From a virus, in the IMG/VR virus record IMGVR_UViG_3300032047_000008, positions 1-63,916 of that record: a DNA stretch of 63,916 nucleotides; one strand, 5' to 3'. The notes under the pieces are model-generated. The model saw nothing but the letters and a program-made list of their open reading frames with translations, searched no databases and was not told where the DNA came from. A program made the translations under genes and the position numbers. Positions 1 to 8,899 of the stretch are shown in pieces. Each line of letters starts with the position of its first letter. The first letter of the stretch is position 1.

Positions 1-180
1 TCCCACTCCAACTCCCGAGGAAACTCCTACTCCCACTCCAACTCCCGAGGAAACTCCTACTCCCACTCCAACTCCCGAGGAAACTCCTACTCCCACTCCT
101 ACTCCCGAGGAAACTCCTACTCCCACTCCAACTCCCGAGGAAACTCCTACTCCGACTCCAACTCCCGAGGAAACCCCCAC
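1..180 (+). repeat. Six tandem 30-bp repeats encoding PTPTPEETPT
   Basis: Six consecutive 30-bp units fill positions 1-180 and may continue upstream of the window. The first three are identical. Later copies differ by single bases (copy 4 has cct for cca; copy 6 has gac for cac and ccccc near its end). The unit length is a multiple of three, so gain or loss of copies keeps the reading frame. Confidence 0.95.
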
Positions 181-412
181 CACACATTCAGATGCAATTA
201 TCAAAAAAGAAGATGATAATGTGATGTCAACTCCGATGTATGATGTAACTGACGACACAACCCCACCCGAAAATATGGGCCCATATTATGTTCCGTGGAA
301 AAAGAGCACAATGGATTACTATAACAAAATTAAAAACACACAAGTAAACAGTGGATATCTAAGTGGCAGTACACTTGGTAATGTAGGTCTAAATAACGAA
401 AAAAATAATTGA
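2..412 (+). CDS. C-terminal part of a PTPTPEETPT-repeat protein (5' truncated by window)
   Basis: The frame is open from the first bases of the window and ends at TGA 410-412, so the true start lies upstream. The first 60 residues are six near-identical decapeptides (PTPTPEETPT), followed by a non-repetitive tail containing DAIIKKEDD and ending GLNNEKNN. A Pro/Thr/Glu-rich repeat is expected to be an extended linker or stalk, as in phage and bacterial surface proteins; no enzymatic motif is visible. GTG 221 and ATG 224 are internal codons of this frame and are unlikely to be the real start, because the upstream reading is continuous and clearly coding. The function is unknown. Its place ahead of late and baseplate genes suggests, but does not prove, a virion component. 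Confidence 0.7.
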   Translation, partial: PTPTPEETPTPTPTPEETPTPTPTPEETPTPTPTPEETPTPTPTPEETPTPTPTPEETPTTHSDAIIKKEDDNVMSTPMYDVTDDTTPPENMGPYYVPWKKSTMDYYNKIKNTQVNSGYLSGSTLGNVGLNNEKNN

Positions 413-442
413 CTTATTTAGTTATTCTGTTTTACTATAAGT

Positions 443-697
443 ATGTATTTTATATATTGGACAATAATATCTGCACCAATCTTTCTGATATTGGTGTACG
501 CAATTTTAAATTTGTATAGAAAAATTAAAGTATATGAAGGTTGGATACTTGAAATAAAAAAGGATACAGATAAACTTCAAGAGAGCATAACAGAAGTTGA
601 TTCAAAGGATATGTTTGAACGTGATGATGAAGTTGGTGTGGTGTTTGAACAAATAAAAGAACTGGTTGGTTCGTTTAACAAAAAGGTACAAAATTAG
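443..697 (+). CDS. Small N-terminally anchored membrane protein
   Basis: An 84-residue protein with a hydrophobic N-terminal helix (about residues 4-23, core ISAPIFLILVYAILNLY). A basic stretch (RKIKVYEG) and a charged, probably helical cytoplasmic tail with DMFERDDEVGVVFEQI follow. This looks like a single-pass anchor with the tail inside the cell. Its stop codon overlaps the GTG start of the late sigma gene by one base, so the two are translationally coupled. I do not recognise a characterised family. A role in the membrane during late infection is inference only. Confidence 0.6.
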   Translation: MYFIYWTIISAPIFLILVYAILNLYRKIKVYEGWILEIKKDTDKLQESITEVDSKDMFERDDEVGVVFEQIKELVGSFNKKVQN

Positions 698-1410
698 TGA
701 AAAAAAGAAGAGCAAAAAAGAAAAAAAATATGTATTTTACTCAAGAAACAGAAGATGCAATAATTGAGTATAATAAAGAAGCAGAAAACATGATTATCCG
801 AAATAGGATTTATGAAGATAGAATTAGGTATGCATTTGAAAAACTCGCAGAGAACATTTTAAACACATTTAAGTTTTCTTATTTTGAGTGTAGTCACGAA
901 GAAGTTCAAATGGAAGTGGTTAGTAATTTGGTTTCTAATATGCACAAATTTAAAGAAGGCAAAGGTAAGGCATTTTCATACTTTAGCATAATTGCTAAAA
1001 ACTTTTTGATTCTTTATAATAATGGAAATTATAAAAAGTTTAAACGACATACCAGTATCAATGATGAAGAAGTCGTATTTGAACATAAAGAACTTACATA
1101 TTTTCCAGCAGAAGCTGCAAGAAAAAATGAACTACGTGAATTTATGAAATTGATGGTTGAATACTGGGACGGTCGAGTAGATACACTGTTTAAAAGAAAA
1201 CCAGAAAGAGATATTGCGTCCGCAGTTATAGAAGTGTTCAGACGATCAGATAACATTGAAAATTTTAATAAAAAAGCCTTATATTTGTATATACGTGAAA
1301 TGACCAACTGTAAAACTCAAGCAATTACTAAAGTCATTGGCAAAATGAAAAAAACCCAAACTGAGATCCACGAAGAGTATAAAGAAACAGGTGCAATAGC
1401 AACAGAATAA
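697..1410 (+). CDS. 55: Late-transcription RNA polymerase sigma factor, T4 gp55-like
   Basis: A 237-residue protein starting at GTG 697 with a very basic N-terminus (KKRRAKKKKN). Residues 50-115 (FECSHEEVQMEVVSNLVSNM, then GKGKAFSYFSIIAKNFLI) match the sigma region-2-like core of T4 gp55-type late sigma factors: the SYFSIIAKN-like segment resembles the helix that contacts core polymerase and the -10 box. T4 gp55 is 185 residues, so this one is longer at both ends. In T4 this factor directs polymerase to TATAAATA late promoters with the sliding clamp; the recurring TATATTTAT boxes in this window are its likely targets. It overlaps the preceding small membrane gene by one base. Confidence 0.85.
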   Translation: MKKRRAKKKKNMYFTQETEDAIIEYNKEAENMIIRNRIYEDRIRYAFEKLAENILNTFKFSYFECSHEEVQMEVVSNLVSNMHKFKEGKGKAFSYFSIIAKNFLILYNNGNYKKFKRHTSINDEEVVFEHKELTYFPAEAARKNELREFMKLMVEYWDGRVDTLFKRKPERDIASAVIEVFRRSDNIENFNKKALYLYIREMTNCKTQAITKVIGKMKKTQTEIHEEYKETGAIATE

Positions 1411-1424
1411 AAACTATGTATATG

Positions 1425-1433
1425 TATATTTAT
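1425..1433 (+). promoter_or_regulatory. Late-promoter box TATATTTAT
   Basis: The box ends 5 nt before ATG 1439. No Shine-Dalgarno sequence can fit between them, so a transcript starting about 6 nt past the box would be leaderless. It belongs to the recurrent family described in the findings. Confidence 0.5.
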
Positions 1434-1438
1434 AATTT

Positions 1439-1858
1439 ATGGAAAATGACACAGAAATATTTGACGGAAAGACATTTTCTTCATTGATAAAGGATATATA
1501 CTTCAACTCTTCCCATAAAAAAGATCAGATAAATCAGCTAATAAAGGACCTACATAAAATGGTCAAGGATTCGGGTAGTGCAACAATAATAGCACCTATG
1601 ATAAAAGACTATCTTGATGTGGGTATAAAAAACGATGATCAACTAGTAAAGTTGTCTGCGGTTTTACAACGATTTATTTCAGGTGGGTCTTCGGCCGAAA
1701 CTGACTCCGGTGTGGGGGGTATTTTAAGTGAAGATGAGAAAAAACAATTGTTATCTAATGTTAAAAAAGAAATTAAAACAATAAAGGGTGAAGAAGGAGA
1801 GATTAATTTAAATTTAACTAAAATAAAAGATAAGTTTACATCAGATGGCTCACAGTAA
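1439..1858 (+). CDS. Conserved-looking phage protein upstream of the baseplate spike
   Basis: 139 residues, soluble, with charged helical N- and C-termini (HKKDQINQLIKDLHKMVKD; KKQLLSNVKKEIKTIKGEE) and a Gly/Ser linker near residue 83 (SGGSSAETDSGVGG). No catalytic motif is visible. It overlaps the spike gene by 14 nt, and the late-promoter box directly before its ATG makes it the first gene of the baseplate operon. The context suggests a baseplate or tail-assembly protein. I do not recognise the family. Confidence 0.6.
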   Translation: MENDTEIFDGKTFSSLIKDIYFNSSHKKDQINQLIKDLHKMVKDSGSATIIAPMIKDYLDVGIKNDDQLVKLSAVLQRFISGGSSAETDSGVGGILSEDEKKQLLSNVKKEIKTIKGEEGEINLNLTKIKDKFTSDGSQ

Positions 1859-4800
1859 ATACTATAAACAATCTAATAAACGTGAAATAGAGGTATCGAC
1901 ACTGATGACTCAGCGTCAAATATACAACAAAACACCAGAAGGAATATTGTTTTATGAATTAGAACCAGCGGTTGTTATAGATGTTATACGAGATGAAACC
2001 CATCCAGTTTTTAAGGATAAAAAAAATTACCCAAAGGTAAGCACGGAAGAGTGGCCAACAAACTACAACGATCCTGATACACCTGATTACTCGTGGATAG
2101 GTAGGATTCGTGCCAGGTTGGTTGTTGAACAAGAAACCACCCCGGTTGAGGAACTTGGGTGGATAATACCTCAGGAAAATACTATACGAGAATATCCACT
2201 TGTAAACGAGTTGGTCATCGTATCTACATATATGAATTCTCGTTATTATACACGGAGACTTAATACTAGAAACTTTATAAATACTTCCGCTGATTATAGG
2301 TATGAACATAGATACGGAAAAACAAAAGGAATAACATCAACTACTAGTGCTAATTTAGTTGGGGCTAGAAATCCGTCTGATATAAGCAAACAATCAAATA
2401 AGTATGGTCAGTATCTGGGTAAGTATTTTAAGGCAAACCATAAAATAAGACCACTTAAACACTATGAGGGTGATACAATAATTGAAAGTAGGTTTGGAAG
2501 TAGTATACGGTTCGGTGGATATGAAGACAATCCTGAAATTGATAGGGGTACATCATACGGAGACGGAGAATCATATGATTCAAATTTAGGAAACCCCATG
2601 ATACTAATACGGAATCGTCAGAGACCTACAGTAGACGAAGAAATAAAGTACCAATACAATATACTAGAAGATGTAAATAGAGACGGTAGTTCAATTCAAA
2701 TAACTTCTGGAAACACCGTCTCTCAATTTATTTCTACAATCTCACATTCATATGACAATATAGGTTATGGCTGCATAGGATGTCGTTCGGGTGGTTTTGT
2801 GGGGTTGTACAGACTTTCCAAATCTGCCATCGGTGCAAAGAAGATTTCCAGTATAGAGCAACCAAATCCGGTTGGTTCACTGAATGGAGTTGCAACACCC
2901 AACATATCTGCAATAAAAAACATAGAATCTACAACCAGTGATCAATTAAAAACACCTACATCCGATGTGTTGGGGCAGGTGTCTAGTACGAACCCATATA
3001 CAAGTATGGCCATGTCGTTGAAAACCGGAGGCCTAGGAGCTGCCGTTGGAACTGGTATAGGAATGGCGGTTGCTGGTCCAATTGGTGGGATGGTTGGTGA
3101 CCGACTTGGTAAGATCGGAGAATCTTCCCTTAAAAGGTTTGTAAATGCACCCGGCTCTCCAACATCAAATTCCAGAATACAACGAAAAAAGTTTTCAAAA
3201 AGTATAGTAAGTGGAAACTTTTCATTAAACCCTGTATATGAACGAGGAATTATAGGTGCAGGAACCAAGGCTAAATCCGTTGCTAAAAATAGTTTGCTTG
3301 GTTCACCAGCCGGAAATGCAATTTCGGCCGCAAATTCATTAGGAATCTCAATCCCGTCAGTCAACGATCTTGGTATTTCATCTGATGATAGTCCTATGTT
3401 TGCAATATTTAAATTAGCTTCATTTGGTCTAAAATCCATTTGTGCAAGTGTTGACGAAACGAGTGGTGCATCCAAAACAGAAAATAAACTCGGTTGGTTG
3501 CTTTCAATTGGAATTGATCTGACATTGCTTGCTTTGTTAATGGGTTTGTTTGATAAACTAAGAAATTTAAAATTTAATTTTGGTGGATTTGGTGGATTTA
3601 ACCTAGATAACCTACTGTTTGACCTATGTGACTGGGTAAACAAACTTGAATACAAAAACACGTTGGTAGATACTTTCAGAAACGAGGGTAATAAACTTCT
3701 TACTGATGCCGAATTAACAAAACAACTAGGTGATACTTTCATGCAAGATGGAACATATAATTCATTTGCAAGAAACAACACAGACTTTGACATGAACTAT
3801 AAATCATTGGTTGGGGATTTGAGTGAGATACAGGACTCTTCAAAATCATTCGGGCAAACTAATATAGGGTTGACCAAAGATGATAAGAGCATAGCTCAGG
3901 TTAAATTTGACCCACTAACTGGATTGTTCCGTGAGAAACAAAAAACAGGTAACCCACAACCCGCTCCTGTGGGTGGAACACTTGCCAATTTGTCTATGGG
4001 GGGTCCTAGTATGTCTATTGATGACATTAAAAACTCAACAACGGGATCATTCAGCATAGACCAAAAAGCCACATCAACACCGGGTTCACCAACCCCACCG
4101 CCCACGCAGAACATACCCCAGCACTTATTCACAACCCCAACTGAAAAAAATAATTTAACTAAATTATTGAGTCGTGAAGTAACTCCTGTTTCTGATCAGG
4201 CTACCGAGACAACTTCCTTTCTATCTGGTGAGAAAATAACACGGGATTCGTTACGTGGAACTGTGCTAGAAACCGCAGACCTAAACGCAGTATCATTGCT
4301 TGATAAAGAAGACTTAGATACTTTAAAAAATACAGATGAAGTTGATGCAGCTATAGCAAAAGCAGCCAGTTTATATAAAGAAGAGTTTGACAAAGAACTT
4401 GAAAAAACGGAAAAACGTATCTTAAAAAAAAGTGATTCTGGATCAATTTTCGGAAAACAACTACCTGAGTTAAAGGGGAACCAGATATTGTTAAACTCAG
4501 AACGCGTGCTAATTTCATCAAAAACACAGGAAACTGGAATTTTTTCTAAAAAAAAGTTCTTTGTGACAACGGATGACGAAATAACAATGGACGCAAAAAG
4601 TCGTATCGTATTACGCAGTGACTCTCACATATCATTGGCTACTCCAAGTATTCACCTTGGGAGCTATACATCAGAGTGCCATCCGACTTTAAAGGGTGAT
4701 TGTACAACTGCTTGGTTAAATGACTTGTGTGGTTGGTTATCTTCTCACGTTCACCATGACCCCTATATAACAACATCAAGACCAGCCCAACAGGGTCAAC

Positions 4801-4862
4801 TTGCAAGTTTACGTGCAAGATTACCTACATTATTAAGTGAACGGATATTTATATCTGGATAA
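1845..4862 (+). CDS. Baseplate central spike/hub protein with gp5-like OB fold
   Basis: 1005 residues. Residues 75-135 (SWIGRIRARLVVEQET, then GWIIPQ, then YPLVNELVIV) have the pattern of the OB-fold domain that begins T4 gp5 and other myovirus spikes. The last 150 residues (VLISSKTQ, FFVTTDDEITMDAKSRIVL, HISLATPSIHLG) show short beta repeats like the trimeric beta-helix of spike proteins, and the tail carries a His/Cys-rich HVHHDPY region. Between them lie a Gly-rich hydrophobic stretch (residues 394-422, GAAVGTGIGMAVAGPIGGMV) and a strongly hydrophobic helix (548-575, WLLSIGIDLTLLALLMGLF). No lysozyme domain like that of T4 gp5 is evident. Neighbours gp25 and gp6 support a baseplate role. 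The exact T4 counterpart is less certain than the class. Confidence 0.65.
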   Translation: MAHSKYYKQSNKREIEVSTLMTQRQIYNKTPEGILFYELEPAVVIDVIRDETHPVFKDKKNYPKVSTEEWPTNYNDPDTPDYSWIGRIRARLVVEQETTPVEELGWIIPQENTIREYPLVNELVIVSTYMNSRYYTRRLNTRNFINTSADYRYEHRYGKTKGITSTTSANLVGARNPSDISKQSNKYGQYLGKYFKANHKIRPLKHYEGDTIIESRFGSSIRFGGYEDNPEIDRGTSYGDGESYDSNLGNPMILIRNRQRPTVDEEIKYQYNILEDVNRDGSSIQITSGNTVSQFISTISHSYDNIGYGCIGCRSGGFVGLYRLSKSAIGAKKISSIEQPNPVGSLNGVATPNISAIKNIESTTSDQLKTPTSDVLGQVSSTNPYTSMAMSLKTGGLGAAVGTGIGMAVAGPIGGMVGDRLGKIGESSLKRFVNAPGSPTSNSRIQRKKFSKSIVSGNFSLNPVYERGIIGAGTKAKSVAKNSLLGSPAGNAISAANSLGISIPSVNDLGISSDDSPMFAIFKLASFGLKSICASVDETSGASKTENKLGWLLSIGIDLTLLALLMGLFDKLRNLKFNFGGFGGFNLDNLLFDLCDWVNKLEYKNTLVDTFRNEGNKLLTDAELTKQLGDTFMQDGTYNSFARNNTDFDMNYKSLVGDLSEIQDSSKSFGQTNIGLTKDDKSIAQVKFDPLTGLFREKQKTGNPQPAPVGGTLANLSMGGPSMSIDDIKNSTTGSFSIDQKATSTPGSPTPPPTQNIPQHLFTTPTEKNNLTKLLSREVTPVSDQATETTSFLSGEKITRDSLRGTVLETADLNAVSLLDKEDLDTLKNTDEVDAAIAKAASLYKEEFDKELEKTEKRILKKSDSGSIFGKQLPELKGNQILLNSERVLISSKTQETGIFSKKKFFVTTDDEITMDAKSRIVLRSDSHISLATPSIHLGSYTSECHPTLKGDCTTAWLNDLCGWLSSHVHHDPYITTSRPAQQGQLASLRARLPTLLSERIFISG

Positions 4863-4866
4863 GTTA

Positions 4867-4881
4867 TATATTTATATTTAT
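4867..4881 (+). promoter_or_regulatory. Two overlapping late-promoter boxes TATATTTAT
   Basis: TATATTTAT occurs at 4867-4875 and again at 4873-4881, ending 7 nt before ATG 4889. No ribosome binding site lies between box and start. Confidence 0.5.
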
Positions 4882-4888
4882 TAAAGTT

Positions 4889-5308
4889 ATGAAAAAATCA
4901 GAATTAGTTGAAATAATAAGAGTCGCAGTTCGCAAGGAACTGAAGAGTACTATACCGGTTATGTTAAAAGAATATATTGGTTCTGCCGATGTTTCAAATC
5001 CAACCGAAGATATTGTTGAGGTTGCTAGAAACAAAATAAGTGTATCTAGAAAAAAACAACCAACAAAACCACAAAAACACTATACGAACAACCTCGCTAT
5101 AAATAAAATTTTAAACGAAACTGTCGGAGGTGTTCCACAAGAGGGTAGTGTGGTGGGAGGGGGTCCTCAGCAAATTAATGAATTTACTGATCATACAGGT
5201 AATAATATTGACATCAACAAACTACCTGACCATGTTTCAAATGCGTTAACACGAAATTACTCAGATGTAATGAAGTTGGTCAGTTCAAAAAGGGGTGGGG
5301 ATTCTTGA
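4889..5308 (+). CDS. Unknown protein of the baseplate operon
   Basis: 139 residues. It begins with an amphipathic helix (KKSELVEIIRVAVRKELKST) of a type that recurs at the ends of several proteins of this phage. A low-complexity middle (KKQPTKPQKHY; EGSVVGGGPQQ) and a short helical end follow. The stop codon overlaps the gp25 ATG by one base (ATG 5308), indicating coupled translation. No known domain is recognised. A chaperone or minor baseplate role would fit the position. Confidence 0.55.
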   Translation: MKKSELVEIIRVAVRKELKSTIPVMLKEYIGSADVSNPTEDIVEVARNKISVSRKKQPTKPQKHYTNNLAINKILNETVGGVPQEGSVVGGGPQQINEFTDHTGNNIDINKLPDHVSNALTRNYSDVMKLVSSKRGGDS

Positions 5309-5694
5309 TGGAGGATAAAATTCCAGTTGGGATTGTTATGCCTTATCGCAGAGGGGTTTCTGGTTTTTTTAAACAGACATATTCTGACATGGAACGTGCT
5401 ATCAACAATTTAAAAATGTTACTGATGACGGCAAAAGGAGAACGGCCCATGATGCCAACATACGGAAGTGATTTACGAGAAATAATATTTGAAAATAACA
5501 CAGAAGGTCTTGCTGATGATTTACTAGAAGATGCGGTAAAATCTGCCGCGGCAACGTGGATGCCAGAGGTTTATATAAAATCAGTTATAACTGAACGTGA
5601 CTTAAGAAACCAACCAGAGAGTGTAGTTTTAAAAATAAAGTTTTTTATAGCTAATATTCCGGATTCCGACCAAGAATTAACCATTTCAATTTAG
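5308..5694 (+). CDS. 25: Baseplate wedge subunit gp25
   Basis: 128 residues from ATG 5308; the in-frame TTG at 5305 is a less likely start. The central segment NNLKMLLMTAKGERPMMPTY, followed by GSDLREIIFE, is the hallmark of the gp25/gpW-like family: an ordered N-terminal helix, a GER(P)M turn and the FGS/YGS-L..L.FE motif. Members of this family form part of the wedge core with gp6 and gp53 and help trigger sheath contraction. The length matches T4 gp25 (132). It is followed two bases later by the gp6-like gene, the usual order. Confidence 0.9.
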   Translation: MEDKIPVGIVMPYRRGVSGFFKQTYSDMERAINNLKMLLMTAKGERPMMPTYGSDLREIIFENNTEGLADDLLEDAVKSAAATWMPEVYIKSVITERDLRNQPESVVLKIKFFIANIPDSDQELTISI

Positions 5695-5696
5695 AT

Positions 5697-7679
5697 ATGA
5701 CAGACGTAGGAAACATTGAAAAAATAAAGACAACCTCCCGAGATATAGATTACTTAGGAAAGGATTTTAATTCATTTAGAGCCAACTTAATCGAGTACAC
5801 AAAATCATATTTCCCAAAGACATATAAAGACTTTAGTGAAAATTCAACAGGAATGATGTTCATTGAAATGGCAAGTTATGTGGGTGATGTTTTATCATAT
5901 TATATAGATTATCAGTTTAAGGAGGGGTTTATTCAACACGCAGAAGAGCGTAAAAACGTAGTTACTCTTGCAAACTACCTTGGGTATCAACCAAAACCAG
6001 CATCAGCTGCGTTTGTAGAACTTGAAGTTTTTCAACTTGTTCCTTCTGTATTAGATCAAGAAACAAGTAGGGTGGTTCCTGATTTTAGATTCTCAATGAA
6101 CATACTAGCTGGCATGGAAGTCCAATCGTCGGAGGCCACACCAACTACATTCAGAACACTGCAGGCCGTAAGTTTTATGGAGGATACAAAAGAGAGTCCA
6201 CGTGAAGTTTCTGTTTTTCAACGAGATCCAGATACCAGTGAACCAACTTTTTATTTGTTAAAAAAGAAAACTATGGCGTCCGCTGGAACTAGAAAAGTTC
6301 GTGAGGTTATGGTTGGCCCTGCCGAGGAATATTATGAAATCGAGTTAATAGAACCCGATGTACTTGAAATAGTCAATGTTGAAGATGACCGAAAAAACAA
6401 GTACTATCAAGTACCAACATTAGCCAATGACACAATTTTCTTACAAGATGAAAATACCCAAAAAAGAAACCCATTTTATTCAGAGTATGCAGAATCTGTA
6501 CCATATGTGTTAAAACTACTAAGAACCTCCCGCAGATTTATAACCAGAGTAAATTCTGATAATACGACTACTATTGAATTCGGTCAGGGACGAGATAAAC
6601 TCGATGATGAAATAATAATTCCAAATTTAAATAATGTGGGTCGGGTCATTGAAACTGATCGTGTATTTGAGGTTGCATACGATCCATCGAACTTTCTTAA
6701 GACAAAGAGTTACGGAGAGGCTCCTGCCAACACAAAACTTACAATTGAATACTACGTGGGTGGTGGTACTCAATCAAACATAGCATCGAATACACTTAAC
6801 ACTATAACAAGAATTGAATACGGTGATTCGGTCGAATATTTAGATGAGTCCGATAGAAATATATTAAATCAATTAAAATCAAGTATTCGTGTTAATAACC
6901 CCAAACCAGCGTTGGGTGGCAGAGGCCCGGAGACAACCGATGAAATTAGAAAAAACGCACTTTCTTATTTTTCTGCACAGAACCGAGCAGTTACCCGTGA
7001 GGATTATGTTGTTAGAACATATTCAATGCCAACAAAATTCGGTGCTATAGCTAAGGCGTATGTTTCACCTGACGGAATACTAGACACCCGAACTCAGTTT
7101 GAGTTTATTAACAATTTGGGAGAATCCACATCAAAGTTGTCTACCACAGGTTTAACAAATGCATATGGTGAAATTAACAATCCGTATGCCATTAATTTAT
7201 ATGTTCTGAGTTATGACAAAAACAAAAACTTAGTTTCTCCAAATGAGTTGGTCTATAAAAATTTAAGAACATACCTAAATCAGTACAAACTCTTAACTGA
7301 TGGAATAAATATAACCGATGCGTTTGTAGTTAATATTGGAGTTGGTCTAGAGATTGCGGTTTTTAAAACATACAATAAAATAGAAGTTTTAGACGAAGTT
7401 TTATCTGCCGTAAAGTCTTATTTTAATATAGAAAAGTGGAGCATCGGCCAGTCAATAGAACTTAGTGAATTGGAACTTGAAATAAGTAAAGTTAGGGGTG
7501 TTAAATCAGCGGTAAATATTAGAATATACAATAAAACTATTAACGATGGAAACTACTCCGACAACGAATATGATTTAAACTCGGCAACATATAATAAAGT
7601 TATATATCCATCAGTTGATCCTTGTATTTTTGAATTGAAGTTTCCTGATCGCGATGTAGTTGGGAGGGTGGTGGAATGA
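5697..7679 (+). CDS. 6: Baseplate wedge subunit gp6-like (J family)
   Basis: 660 residues, the same size as T4 gp6. The N-terminus (SRDIDYLGKDFNSFRANLIE, TGMMFIEMASYVGDVLSYYI, ANYLGYQPKPASAA) is typical of gp6 of marine T4-like phages. The J-like core appears around residues 400-450 (GRGPETTDEIRKNALSYFSA, then NRAVTREDYV). The C-terminal part (KSYFNIEKWSIGQSIELSEL) is the conserved baseplate J end. gp6 dimers form the iris ring that joins wedges around the hub. Its last codons overlap the next gene (ATGA). Confidence 0.9.
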   Translation: MTDVGNIEKIKTTSRDIDYLGKDFNSFRANLIEYTKSYFPKTYKDFSENSTGMMFIEMASYVGDVLSYYIDYQFKEGFIQHAEERKNVVTLANYLGYQPKPASAAFVELEVFQLVPSVLDQETSRVVPDFRFSMNILAGMEVQSSEATPTTFRTLQAVSFMEDTKESPREVSVFQRDPDTSEPTFYLLKKKTMASAGTRKVREVMVGPAEEYYEIELIEPDVLEIVNVEDDRKNKYYQVPTLANDTIFLQDENTQKRNPFYSEYAESVPYVLKLLRTSRRFITRVNSDNTTTIEFGQGRDKLDDEIIIPNLNNVGRVIETDRVFEVAYDPSNFLKTKSYGEAPANTKLTIEYYVGGGTQSNIASNTLNTITRIEYGDSVEYLDESDRNILNQLKSSIRVNNPKPALGGRGPETTDEIRKNALSYFSAQNRAVTREDYVVRTYSMPTKFGAIAKAYVSPDGILDTRTQFEFINNLGESTSKLSTTGLTNAYGEINNPYAINLYVLSYDKNKNLVSPNELVYKNLRTYLNQYKLLTDGINITDAFVVNIGVGLEIAVFKTYNKIEVLDEVLSAVKSYFNIEKWSIGQSIELSELELEISKVRGVKSAVNIRIYNKTINDGNYSDNEYDLNSATYNKVIYPSVDPCIFELKFPDRDVVGRVVE

Positions 7680-8899
7680 ACACATTCATATACACAAGTT
7701 CGGACGCAACAATATACAAGCATAAAAATAACGAGAATCTAAACACGGGTTTTGATGAAATCTTAGAACTGACGAATGAGTTTTCTGAAGAACGTGGACA
7801 TCATGTTAGTCGGTTGGTACTAAACCACAATATAGATTTTACCAGTGTTTCCAAAACCCCCCTGATAGACTCTGAGTTCTACCTAAACTTAAAAATAACA
7901 GAATCCAAGGAACTTGTTGGAGATTCCGAAATCGAAGTGTTTCCTCTGAAGAGATCCTGGGAAGAAGGTCATGGTAGAAAATATGACGGAATTAACACAG
8001 GAGTCACATGGAATCTTACATCAGATGCGGATAGTTGGTCAACTCCCGGAGGAGATTTTTACGAAGCAGATGAGTTGTATGATAATTACGGAATAGAAAA
8101 AATACCCACATTTGTGTTCAAACAAAGAACATCAGATGTAGTCTTAAACATAACAGAATATGTTAAGTTGTGGATTTCTGGTTTTGTCGATAATAATGGT
8201 ATATTAGTAAAATTTAAAAACGAAACAATTTCGTCGTGTGGTGGTGTTAGTTTTTTCTCAAAAGATACGAATACGATATATGCTCCGTATATTAAAACTT
8301 CTTATTATGATTATATATTTGACCCGTGTGGGTGTGAAAAAATCCCAACTATAAAGTGCTTGTATGACTCATCTACATCTGATTTGGTTATCAATACAAG
8401 TGGTTCTTTGAATGAATTAAGTGAAACATTAGGTTGCATAAGTGGTACGCACGATACAAGTGGTTCTGTGGAACTGAGTCACACTATGGAGTATTCATTT
8501 GTAACAAAAAAACCAAGTATATCATACATTTCACATGATAATCTGTCGGTATCTTTGGTTGGGTTGAAATCAAAAATTTCCACAAAAGAGCAACTTAGAA
8601 TCAAAGTGGCGGTCAGAGACAAATATCCAGTAAAAACATTTAAACCAAGTTCATGTTACACACACGACAATTTTGTTGATTTTCCAATTTATTATTCTGT
8701 TATAGACGCAGATACACTTGAACGAGTTTTGGATTTCAACAAATATTCTAGAGTCAGTTGTAACCACACCGGTCATTATTTTGACTTTGATTTTGGGTGT
8801 CTTGCCGTAGGCCGAGTTTATTATTTTGAAATTAGAGTCGAGAGTACAAATCAAACAAAAATATATACCAACAAAATAAAGTTTGTTATAGAACGATGA
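7676..8899 (+). CDS. Virion protein with DNRLRE-like beta-sandwich domain
   Basis: 407 residues, coupled to gp6 by an ATGA overlap. Residues 1-200 read like a DNRLRE/CBM-type jelly roll: an early strand with the paired SRLVLNHNIDF pattern, then EVFPLKRSWEEGHGRKYDG and TGVTWNL, and finally VVLNITEYVKLWISG with NNGILVKFK. This fold is common on extracellular adhesive proteins. The second half is rich in beta strands and ends YYFEIRVESTNQTKIYTNKI, like a C-terminal immunoglobulin-like module. A baseplate-attached or fibre-connector role is inferred from fold and position. Confidence 0.6.
   Translation: MNTFIYTSSDATIYKHKNNENLNTGFDEILELTNEFSEERGHHVSRLVLNHNIDFTSVSKTPLIDSEFYLNLKITESKELVGDSEIEVFPLKRSWEEGHGRKYDGINTGVTWNLTSDADSWSTPGGDFYEADELYDNYGIEKIPTFVFKQRTSDVVLNITEYVKLWISGFVDNNGILVKFKNETISSCGGVSFFSKDTNTIYAPYIKTSYYDYIFDPCGCEKIPTIKCLYDSSTSDLVINTSGSLNELSETLGCISGTHDTSGSVELSHTMEYSFVTKKPSISYISHDNLSVSLVGLKSKISTKEQLRIKVAVRDKYPVKTFKPSSCYTHDNFVDFPIYYSVIDADTLERVLDFNKYSRVSCNHTGHYFDFDFGCLAVGRVYYFEIRVESTNQTKIYTNKIKFVIER

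Noticed and set aside
1-180. Possible CRISPR array from regular 30-bp repeats
   Set aside because: The repeats are directly contiguous with no spacers and translate in frame as a decapeptide.
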